Positions 1-5,022 of a stretch of DNA of 5,022 bases are shown piece by piece; positions within the stretch are counted from its first letter, which is position 1; the number at the start of each line of letters is the position of its first letter. The DNA comes from Bacteroidales bacterium UBA4347 (GTDB lineage: Bacteria; Bacteroidota; Bacteroidia; Bacteroidales; P3), in the NCBI GenBank assembly GCA_002394185.1, contig DGTB01000050.1:1371-6392 (forward strand). The letters run 5' to 3'. The translations under genes and the position numbers were made by a program. The notes beneath the pieces were generated by a model. It searched no databases. It saw only the letters and a program-made list of their open reading frames with translations, and was not told where the DNA came from.

Positions 1-579
1 ACGGTGGTGGACGCCGACGACCTCATCGACGAGATGGAGAAGACCGCCGAGGAGATGAGCCGCGAGCACGGCAAGAACGACGATCTCAGCCCCGAGGAGC
101 AGCAGCACCTCTACCACATCCTCGCTCTGGGCGCCCTCAAATACTTCATTCTCAAGGTCGACCCCACCAAGAATATGCTTTTCAATCCCGCCGAGAGTAT
201 CGACTTCAACGGCAATACAGGCCCCTTCATCCAGTACACCCACGCCCGTATCCGCAGCATCGTGCGCAAGGCCGGCGAGAGTGGCGCAATGAGCATGGAA
301 GGCGTGAAGATGAACGAGAAGGAGAGGGGAGTGGTCAAGGCATTGCACGCCTTGCCGGAGACCATACGCCAGGCCGCTGCCGCCTATAGCCCCGCCATGG
401 TGGCCAACTACGCATACGACCTTGCCAAAGCCTTCAACAGCTTCTACCAAGACACTCCCATCCTGAAGGAGACCGACCCGAAGGTGAAGCAATTCCGAGT
501 TACGCTCTGCGCCATGGTGGCCAACGCCTTGAAGAACACCATGGCCATCCTCGGCATTGAAGTACCTGAAAGAATGTAA
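1..579 (+). CDS. argS: Arginyl-tRNA synthetase, C-terminal part (5' end outside window)
   Basis: Cytoplasmic class I aminoacyl-tRNA synthetase that attaches arginine to tRNA-Arg using ATP. The window holds the last 192 codons, already open at base 1. The first residues, TVVDADDLIDEM, match the segment that in this family directly follows the KMSK-type signature loop, so catalytic HIGH and KMSK motifs should lie upstream. Visible residues 71-87 carry the hallmark GNTGPFIQYTHARIRSI, which leads into the all-helical DALR anticodon-binding domain. Residues 126-140 (NYAYDLAKAFNSFYQ) and the terminal LGIEVPERM are typical of the intact ArgS C-terminus, so the 3' end is complete. The TAA at 577-579 lies 5 nt before the thioesterase start, which suggests co-transcription. 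The GTG at position 4 is internal and not a start. Identification is by recognition of family motifs. Confidence 0.96.
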   Translation, partial: TVVDADDLIDEMEKTAEEMSREHGKNDDLSPEEQQHLYHILALGALKYFILKVDPTKNMLFNPAESIDFNGNTGPFIQYTHARIRSIVRKAGESGAMSMEGVKMNEKERGVVKALHALPETIRQAAAAYSPAMVANYAYDLAKAFNSFYQDTPILKETDPKVKQFRVTLCAMVANALKNTMAILGIEVPERM

Positions 580-584
580 ACTAT

Positions 585-1313
585 ATGGATCTATTTGAAC
601 TTTCAATCGAAATCCCGTCGTATCTCTGCGACCGCAAAGACCTTTTGCATCCCTGGGCTGCTGTGAGGCTTTGCCAGGAGGTTTCCGAGTTCCACAGCAA
701 GGCTACCGGCATCGGCTATGAGGACATGGTCAGCCAGAACCGTATATGGATTATCTCGCGCGCGTACTATATTATTTATAGGCGTCCTGCGGCCTTCGAA
801 AAGGTTATGTTAAGTACATGGTCGCGCGGCAACGACGGTTTGTTTGCTTTCCGCGACTACCGCATGGTGGATACGAAAGGCGAGACGCTCCTGGCCGGCA
901 CGACCTACTGGCCCGTGATTGATTTCACCTCGCGTAGACCCATCCGCCTGAAGGATGTCCTGGACAACTACGAATACCGCTACGAGGAAGCCACGAACCA
1001 CAGCGTGCTGGAGCGCCTGCGGTTGCCCGACATGTCCAATCCGGACGGACGGTTTGAACAGACGGCGTTGTTCTCGTTGATCGACCACGCTCAGCACGTC
1101 AATAATTCTGAATACGTCCGCCTGGCTATCGACAGCATGATGCAGACCGGTTTCGACATAGACAAACCGTTCAGCATCGAGGTCAATTACCAGCACGAAA
1201 CACAACCCGAAGACACGCTCTCAGTTTTGCGTAAACAAGACGGCGACGCAACCTTTATCCAAATAACGAATTCTCGTGGACTTAGCGTTGCAGCAAAAAT
1301 TGCGCGTCCTTAA
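585..1313 (+). CDS. Acyl-ACP thioesterase (FatA/FatB-like, double hotdog)
   Basis: Predicted cytoplasmic enzyme that hydrolyses acyl-acyl carrier protein to free fatty acid and ACP. At 242 aa it has the usual length of bacterial acyl-ACP thioesterases with two tandem hotdog domains. The N-terminal domain (about 1-130) contains WSRGNDGLFAFRDYRMVD at 79-96, equivalent to the substrate-binding strand region of plant FatB. The C-terminal domain (about 150-242) contains DHAQHVNNSEY at 167-177 and NYQHE at 201-205. By comparison with the plant D-x-N-x-H...E active site, D167, H171 and E205 are present, but the Asn position is Ala169. The residue after the Glu, a Cys in plant FatB, is Thr206. The ATG at 585 gives a family-like N-terminus (LSIEIPSYLCDRKDLLHPWA) and follows argS by 5 nt. 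No Shine-Dalgarno is seen, as expected for Bacteroidota. Chain-length preference cannot be read from sequence. Confidence 0.9.
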   Translation: MDLFELSIEIPSYLCDRKDLLHPWAAVRLCQEVSEFHSKATGIGYEDMVSQNRIWIISRAYYIIYRRPAAFEKVMLSTWSRGNDGLFAFRDYRMVDTKGETLLAGTTYWPVIDFTSRRPIRLKDVLDNYEYRYEEATNHSVLERLRLPDMSNPDGRFEQTALFSLIDHAQHVNNSEYVRLAIDSMMQTGFDIDKPFSIEVNYQHETQPEDTLSVLRKQDGDATFIQITNSRGLSVAAKIARP

Positions 1314-1338
1314 GCAAACAATGATTCGCTAATACACA

Positions 1339-1374
1339 AATAAAGTCGACCGACATGGCATGGCCGACTTTATT
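1339..1374. terminator. Bidirectional intrinsic terminator between convergent genes
   Basis: Inverted repeat with 13-base arms at 1339-1351 (AATAAAGTCGACC) and 1362-1374 (GGCCGACTTTATT) around a 10-nt loop. Twelve of the 13 pairs are canonical. The exception, 1349 against 1364, is an A/C mismatch in plus-strand RNA but a G-U wobble in minus-strand RNA. The plus side is followed by a T-rich run (TTATTTTCG) and the minus-strand copy ends ...CGACTTTATTTG, so it can stop both the argS-thioesterase transcript (stop codon 26 nt upstream) and the dxs transcript coming the other way. Activity is inferred from structure and position. Confidence 0.82.
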
Positions 1375-1404
1375 TTATTTTCGACATTTCGTGATGAATA
1401 TCGG

Positions 1405-1432
1405 GGTTATGTTAAGTAAATATTGTTAAGTA
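1405..1432. repeat. Two GTTAAGTA direct repeats in the convergent spacer
   Basis: GTTAAGTA occurs at 1411-1418 and again at 1425-1432, spaced 14 nt start to start, between the terminator hairpin and the end of dxs. A longer 14-base match to the first copy (GGTTATGTTAAGTA, 1405-1418) lies inside the thioesterase gene at 803-816. No function is evident. The positions downstream of both genes argue against a promoter-proximal operator, and the repeat may be chance. Confidence 0.3.
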
Positions 1433-1469
1433 GTATCATACGACGCTCTTTCTTCCTTCTGGGAATGGA

Positions 1470-3350
1470 TTATTGTTTGGCGGCGGAAATAAGTGCTTCC
1501 TGGTCAATATGGCAGTCGTGTTTCAATTGTTGCACGCTGCCGTGGGTTACAAACTTGTCGGGTATGGCAAGAATTGTGATTTTTGACGTTTGCTCGGGAT
1601 GATGTTCGGCCAAGTAAGTTTCAACAGCTTCTCCAAAACCGCCCAGTTTGACACCATCCTCTATGGTGATGATTTTCCTGAAGTTTTTCGAAGCAATCTC
1701 ATCTATCATCTGCTCGTCCAACGGTTTGAGGAAACGCATGTCGTATACGGCTGTGGAGATGCCCTCACTGGCAAGTGAGTCGGCGGCGGCGAGAGCGTCG
1801 TTGCCGGGGAAACCGAGGCTGACGAAGGCCACGTCGCTCCCCTCTCGCAGGCAACGCCCCTTCCCTATTTCTATTGTCTTCATGGGCGACTGCCAGTCAC
1901 TATGGATACTTGCGCCGCGCGGATAGCGTATGACTATGGGGCCATGGCCAGGCTGCTGGGCGGTGTACATCATATCGCGTAGTTCGTGGTCGTCCATGGG
2001 GGCGCAGATGGTGAGTCCGGGAATGGGACGGAGGGCTGCCAGGTCGAAGACTCCATGGTGCGTGGGACCGTCGTCGCCCACAAGGCCTGCCCTATCCAGG
2101 CAGAAAATAACGGGGAGGTTCTGCAGGGCCACGTCGTGGATAATCTGGTCGTAGGCACGCTGGGCGAAGGAGGAATAGATGTTGCAGAACGGCACAAGTC
2201 CCTGCGCTGCCAGGCCGGCGGCAAAGGTGACGGCATGCTGCTCGGAAATGCCGACGTCGAAAACGCGGTCGGGCATGCAATCCATCATCATGTTCAGCGA
2301 GCAGCCTGTGGCCATGGCCGGCGTGATGCCAACGATGGCGGGGTTCTGCTCTGCAAGTTCGATGATGGTGTGGCCAAAAACCTCCTGGAATTTAATGGGT
2401 TTACCCTGCGTGCTACTCACAATCTGCTGACCTGTCTGGGCGTTGAATTTGCCGGGGGCATGATAAACAATCGGGTTCTGTTCGGCTTGCTTGAGACCTC
2501 TCCCCTTGCGCGTTACCACATGCAGAAGCATGGGACCATCAAGGTTTTTGAGGCGTTCAAGGATGTCCGTCAGGCCCACGATATCATGTCCGTCGACGGG
2601 TCCGAAATAACGTATGCCAAGAGCCTCGAAGACATTGGGGGTGCCGAGGGCGATGGTTTTCGCCAGACGGGTCATCTTCTGCGCGAAACCTTTGGAACGC
2701 TGGCTGAAACCCTTGCCTGTGTCCAGTCGTTGCCACACCTGCTCCTTCAGTTGGTTGTAGCGTGGCGAAGAGGTGATACGCATCAGATTGTTGTTAAGAC
2801 CTCCAACGGCTTTGTCGATGGAGATGCCATTGTCGTTGAGGATAACGATGATGTTGGCTTTGGAGAGGCCCACGTTGTTGAGAGCCTCGAAGGCCTGACC
2901 GCCGGTGAGTGATCCGTCGCCAATGACGGCGATATGCTTGCGGGTTTCGTTGCCCTGCATACGGGAGGCCACGGCCATGCCGAGGGCGGCGGAGATAGAG
3001 GTGGAACTGTGGCCGGTGCCAAAGGCGTCGTAGGGGCTTTCGCTCATCTTAGGGAAGCCGCTGATGCCGCCATAGGTGCGTATCGTCTGAAAGGCCTCGC
3101 GGCGGCCAGTCAGTATTTTGTGAGCGTAGGCCTGATGGCCGACGTCCCAGATGAGTTTGTCGTCGGGGGTGTTGAAGACATAGTGCAGGGCGACGGTAAG
3201 TTCCACGGTTCCAAGACTCGAAGCCAGATGGCCGGGATGGGTCGAGAGTGTGTCGACAATATAGGTACGAAGCTCGTCGGCAATGGCTTGCAGCTGGTCG
3301 GGCTTTAGTTTTTTGAGGTCATCGGGGCTATTGATATCGCACAGGGTCAT
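1470..3350 (-). CDS. dxs: 1-deoxy-D-xylulose-5-phosphate synthase
   Basis: Thiamine-diphosphate enzyme of the cytoplasm that condenses pyruvate and glyceraldehyde 3-phosphate to DXP with loss of CO2. This is the entry step of the MEP isoprenoid pathway, and DXP also feeds thiamine and pyridoxal synthesis in many bacteria. The 626-aa product has normal family length. The N-terminal ThDP/Mg-binding domain shows GHLASSLGTVEL (40-51), WDVGHQAY (68-75), GTGHSSTSIS (111-120, catalytic-region H114) and the ThDP motif GDGSLTGG (144-151) with LNDNGISI (171-178). The central pyrimidine-binding domain shows DVGISEQHA (365-373, catalytic E370), FAQRAYDQ (395-402) and DDGPTHHG (426-433, with D427 and H431). 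RYPRG (475-479) contains R478. A transketolase C-terminal domain follows to the end. The start at 3350 was chosen over an in-frame upstream ATG at 3467 because MTLCDINSPDDLKKL fits the family N-terminus, while the extra 39 residues are low-complexity read-through over the upstream gene. The start overlaps that gene's stop (ATGA), suggesting translational coupling. Confidence 0.97.
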   Translation of the reverse strand: MTLCDINSPDDLKKLKPDQLQAIADELRTYIVDTLSTHPGHLASSLGTVELTVALHYVFNTPDDKLIWDVGHQAYAHKILTGRREAFQTIRTYGGISGFPKMSESPYDAFGTGHSSTSISAALGMAVASRMQGNETRKHIAVIGDGSLTGGQAFEALNNVGLSKANIIVILNDNGISIDKAVGGLNNNLMRITSSPRYNQLKEQVWQRLDTGKGFSQRSKGFAQKMTRLAKTIALGTPNVFEALGIRYFGPVDGHDIVGLTDILERLKNLDGPMLLHVVTRKGRGLKQAEQNPIVYHAPGKFNAQTGQQIVSSTQGKPIKFQEVFGHTIIELAEQNPAIVGITPAMATGCSLNMMMDCMPDRVFDVGISEQHAVTFAAGLAAQGLVPFCNIYSSFAQRAYDQIIHDVALQNLPVIFCLDRAGLVGDDGPTHHGVFDLAALRPIPGLTICAPMDDHELRDMMYTAQQPGHGPIVIRYPRGASIHSDWQSPMKTIEIGKGRCLREGSDVAFVSLGFPGNDALAAADSLASEGISTAVYDMRFLKPLDEQMIDEIASKNFRKIITIEDGVKLGGFGEAVETYLAEHHPEQTSKITILAIPDKFVTHGSVQQLKHDCHIDQEALISAAKQ

Positions 3351-4339
3351 TTCTTTTCGGTTTTGGTATTGAAGTCGTAGCTGGGAGCTTGTTTGGGCAG
3401 CGGGGAGAAGTCTTTGTTCAGTTTTTTGTCGCCAAGCCGGCCCTGGGCACCTTTGCGGAGCTCCCATTTGCCGTCGATGAAGGCGTAAGCCAATTCCGTC
3501 CCCGACGGCACGTAGTATTGATAGAGGCCTTCCATGCCCGGAATTTGAGGCTCGACCTCGTCGAAGATAATCATTTTTTCTTTGTGTTCCTTCACGATGT
3601 CAATGGTGCGGTGGCGGTTGGTGCCCTTCACCTTTTCTCGCTTGTGCTCCACTTCTTGGATTATCTGTGTCTCGTAGGAGAGGCTCACCATAGCGTCGTT
3701 GGAATACTCCAGCACCACACGGCGCTGGTTGCGCATGCGCCGGAACAGCGGGGCGCCGAATTGGGGTTCACCGCCTTTGATCCACACAGGTTCGATAATC
3801 TTGCGGTCCGTGATGTTGTCCACCCCATTCCATCCCAGGAGGGTGTAGTAGGTGCGGCCACCGGCTTCGACCTGGATGAGTTCCTGGTAGATGGCTCCCA
3901 ACCAATTGTCGGCTGACAATACCGTCTCTTCGCGGTTCATAATTTCCTCCGATTTGTCGTTAAGCAACCGGTATTCGAACATCTCTTCTTTTTCATTATA
4001 ATACTGCACAATGCCAAAACACTCGAACTCGCCGTTGTCGCGGATGACGGCCCAGGAGAAGATGCGGAACTTGCCGTCGGGGGCCGTGAGCACGGACACA
4101 TAGTCGGGCAGATTCCATTTCCAGCGCTCGGAGTCCTCCTCGTCGAGGGCCTTGCAAAGCAGCTGCACAGCCTCCTCGGAGGCCAGGTAGCGCTCGTTGT
4201 CGGTGGGGGCGCCGGCAATGCGCTCGATGAGCGACGAGAGGCGAGACTGATAGCTCTGCATCAGCGCCTTGTCCTGTGCACCGACCACAGTGCTCGCTGC
4301 CAAAAGCAGTCCCAATATAATGGTTCTTTTTATATTCAT
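3347..4339 (-). CDS. Exported protein of unknown function, coupled to dxs
   Basis: A 330-aa protein with a clear signal peptide: basic MNIKR, a hydrophobic core TIILGLLLAASTVV, and a probable signal peptidase I site after VGA (residues 19-21), giving a mature N-terminus QDKAL. There is no lipobox Cys, so a soluble periplasmic location is inferred. Residues 22-70 look helical and acidic. The rest is probably beta-rich, with PDGKFRIFSW (87-96), YYTLLGWNG (164-172), RRVVLEYSND (206-215), MIIFDEVEP (256-264) and DGKWEL (289-294). This pattern resembles uncharacterised exported proteins common in Bacteroidota. A highly charged stretch at about 229-256 interrupts two strands. No catalytic motif is recognised. 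The start at 4339 was preferred over an in-frame ATG at 4459 because it places the signal peptide at the N-terminus. Its TGA overlaps the dxs ATG. The function is unknown, and the dxs link is positional only. Confidence 0.85.
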   Translation of the reverse strand: MNIKRTIILGLLLAASTVVGAQDKALMQSYQSRLSSLIERIAGAPTDNERYLASEEAVQLLCKALDEEDSERWKWNLPDYVSVLTAPDGKFRIFSWAVIRDNGEFECFGIVQYYNEKEEMFEYRLLNDKSEEIMNREETVLSADNWLGAIYQELIQVEAGGRTYYTLLGWNGVDNITDRKIIEPVWIKGGEPQFGAPLFRRMRNQRRVVLEYSNDAMVSLSYETQIIQEVEHKREKVKGTNRHRTIDIVKEHKEKMIIFDEVEPQIPGMEGLYQYYVPSGTELAYAFIDGKWELRKGAQGRLGDKKLNKDFSPLPKQAPSYDFNTKTEKK

Positions 4340-4479
4340 ACCATATCTTAACGCAACGGAAGTTTTTTTATTGTCATCGAGGAATAAATTTTTATTACCC
4401 CTAAAAAAAGACTCCGACAACGAGGATGAGCCGACCCATATTTTCTTCCGGTTCGACAATTAATATAATTATTAAGCGC

Positions 4480-4499
4480 ATACGCGAAAAAATTCGTAT
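4480..4499. repeat. Short inverted repeat overlapping the promoter
   Basis: ATACG at 4480-4484 and CGTAT at 4495-4499 form 5-base inverted arms around a 10-nt AT-rich centre. The right arm overlaps the TATCTTTG element. The spacing is compatible with a dimeric repressor site, but the arms are short and chance is a real alternative. Confidence 0.25.
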
Positions 4500-4504
4500 C
4501 TTTG
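4497..4504 (+). promoter_or_regulatory. Bacteroidota-type -7 promoter element for groES-like/alaS unit
   Basis: TATCTTTG exactly matches the TAnnTTTG -7 consensus used by the primary sigma factor of Bacteroidota, and it continues as TATCTTTGCA. It lies 24 nt upstream of the GroES-like ATG, leaving a short AT-rich 5' leader. A matching -33 TTG element is not clear: only TTA at 4472-4474 is near the expected place. The consensus is established knowledge, and its use here is inferred. Confidence 0.75.
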
Positions 4505-4527
4505 CAGATTGAATTTTTGATTCTTAT

Positions 4528-4887
4528 ATGGCTAATACAAACATAGACAAACTGATAGTGATCGGCGACAGGGTGCTGATTGAGCCTTCTGTGGCCACCA
4601 AGAAGACTAAAGGGGGCCTCCTGCTGCCCGCCGGATATCAGGAGAAGGAGGATGTGCAGACGGGCTACATACTGAAATGCGGCCCAGGCTACCCCCTACC
4701 CTCCTCCGACGACGGCGAGGCCTGGAACCCCGCCGACAGCGAACCCCGCTACCTGCCCCTGCAGGTGAAGCCCGGCGATATGGCCATCTTCCTGCTGAAG
4801 AACGCTGTGGAGATAAAATACGACGGCAAGAAATACTTTATCGTACCCCAACAGGCCATCCTGATGGTGGAACGGGACGAGTTTTGA
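4528..4887 (+). CDS. GroES-like co-chaperonin (Cpn10 family paralogue)
   Basis: A 119-aa cytoplasmic protein of the Cpn10 fold, longer than the usual GroES of about 90-97 aa. Family features appear in order: GDRVLIEP (13-20), a mobile-loop region with GGLLLP (29-34; the hydrophobic triplet that contacts GroEL is LLL here), TGYILKCGPGYP (45-56), KPGD (81-84), and the C-terminal strands AVEIKYDGKKYFIVP (93-107) ending QQAILMV. The extra length falls between GPG and KPGD (about 55-78: PLPSSDDGEAWNPADSEPRY), the roof-loop position of GroES. No groEL follows; alaS does, 11 nt downstream, so this is probably not the main GroES of the groESL operon but a second paralogue. The ATG at 4528 follows a good promoter and gives a full domain. 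Partner and role are unknown. I am sure of the fold, less so that it works with GroEL. Confidence 0.88.
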   Translation: MANTNIDKLIVIGDRVLIEPSVATKKTKGGLLLPAGYQEKEDVQTGYILKCGPGYPLPSSDDGEAWNPADSEPRYLPLQVKPGDMAIFLLKNAVEIKYDGKKYFIVPQQAILMVERDEF

Positions 4888-4898
4888 ACAAACAGATA

Positions 4899-5022
4899 AT
4901 GAATATGACAAGCAACGAAATACGCAAAGCCTTCCTCGATTTCTTCGAGAGCAAGCAACACCATGTGGTGCCGAGCGCACCGATGGTCATCAAGAACGAC
5001 CCGACGCTGATGTTCACCAACG
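4899..5022 (+). CDS. alaS: Alanyl-tRNA synthetase, N-terminal start (3' end outside window)
   Basis: Class II aminoacyl-tRNA synthetase of the cytoplasm that charges tRNA-Ala. Only the first 41 codons are present. EIRKAFLDFFESKQHHVVPS followed by APMVIKNDPTLMFTN matches the conserved AlaS N-terminus, including the motif-1 region with NDPTLMFTN. Two in-frame ATGs are possible: 4899 (MNMTSNEIRKAF) and 4905 (MTSNEIRKAF). There is no Shine-Dalgarno to choose between them, and both give normal family N-termini. The 4899 start is 11 nt after the GroES-like stop and the 4905 start 17 nt after, so the two genes are probably co-transcribed from the promoter at 4497. Confidence 0.94.
   Translation, partial: MNMTSNEIRKAFLDFFESKQHHVVPSAPMVIKNDPTLMFTN

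Larger units (their letters stand above)
4340..4527. other. Divergent intergenic region, AT-rich
   Basis: This 188-nt spacer separates the divergent starts of the exported-protein/dxs unit (minus) and the GroES-like/alaS unit (plus). It holds a good plus-strand promoter near 4497-4504. For the minus strand no convincing TAnnTTTG element (CAAAnnTA on the plus strand) was found, so the promoter of the dxs unit is not located. An in-frame upstream extension of the exported protein (4340-4459, 40 codons) is judged non-coding because it would bury the signal peptide. Confidence 0.6.

Noticed and set aside
810..1205. Open frame (131 codons) on the minus strand inside the thioesterase gene
   Set aside because: Antisense to a confidently identified enzyme, and its translation shows no domain features.
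1986..2912. Long open frame (308 codons) on the plus strand, antisense to dxs
   Set aside because: It lies wholly opposite well-conserved dxs coding sequence. Its translation has no recognisable motifs and looks like a codon-bias shadow of a GC-rich gene.
3351..3467. N-terminal extension of dxs by 39 codons
   Set aside because: It would overlap the upstream coding gene by about 120 nt, and the added residues do not resemble DXS N-termini.
3389..3916. Open frame (175 codons) on the plus strand, opposite the exported-protein gene
   Set aside because: Shadow of the real minus-strand gene, with no promoter, family motif or plausible start context.
4340..4459. N-terminal extension of the exported protein by 40 codons
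   Set aside because: It would place the signal peptide internally and runs through AT-rich intergenic DNA. The ATG at 4339 gives a standard signal peptide.
1..5022. Mobile element, CRISPR array, phage, toxin-antitoxin, tRNA or rRNA content
   Set aside because: No transposase or integrase motifs, no regularly spaced repeats, no cloverleaf or rRNA segments, and nearly all bases are explained by conserved housekeeping genes.

Overview
The window looks like a chromosomal housekeeping segment from a member of the Bacteroidota, most likely order Bacteroidales (Prevotella or Muribaculaceae-like; the genus cannot be fixed from this sequence). The reasons are a TAnnTTTG promoter element (TATCTTTG), start codons without Shine-Dalgarno motifs but with A/T-rich leaders, Bacteroidales-like DXS, ArgS and AlaS sequences, and an exported protein resembling hypothetical proteins seen in that phylum. 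The coding DNA is moderately GC-rich and fairly uniform. The two spacers are AT-rich.

Layout. (1) Positions 1-1313, plus strand: the 3' end of argS (arginyl-tRNA synthetase), then after 5 nt a complete acyl-ACP thioesterase gene, probably one operon. (2) Positions 1314-1469: a convergent spacer with a bidirectional terminator hairpin. (3) Positions 1470-4339, minus strand: a two-gene unit. An exported protein of unknown function (330 aa) is transcribed first, and its stop codon overlaps the start of dxs (1-deoxy-D-xylulose-5-phosphate synthase, 626 aa) in an ATGA. (4) Positions 4340-4527: a divergent intergenic region with a clear plus-strand promoter. (5) Positions 4528-5022, plus strand: a GroES-like co-chaperonin paralogue with an enlarged roof-loop region, followed 11 nt later by the 5' end of alaS (alanyl-tRNA synthetase), which runs off the window.

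How the genes fit together. The known genes are basic metabolism and translation: charging of tRNA-Arg and tRNA-Ala, release of fatty acids from ACP, and the first step of the MEP isoprenoid pathway. Nothing indicates a mobile element, CRISPR array, phage or defence system, and no clearly new multi-gene system was found. The points most worth a second look are the orphan GroES-like gene tied to alaS, the uncharacterised exported protein coupled to dxs, and the replacement of a conserved active-site Asn by Ala in the thioesterase.
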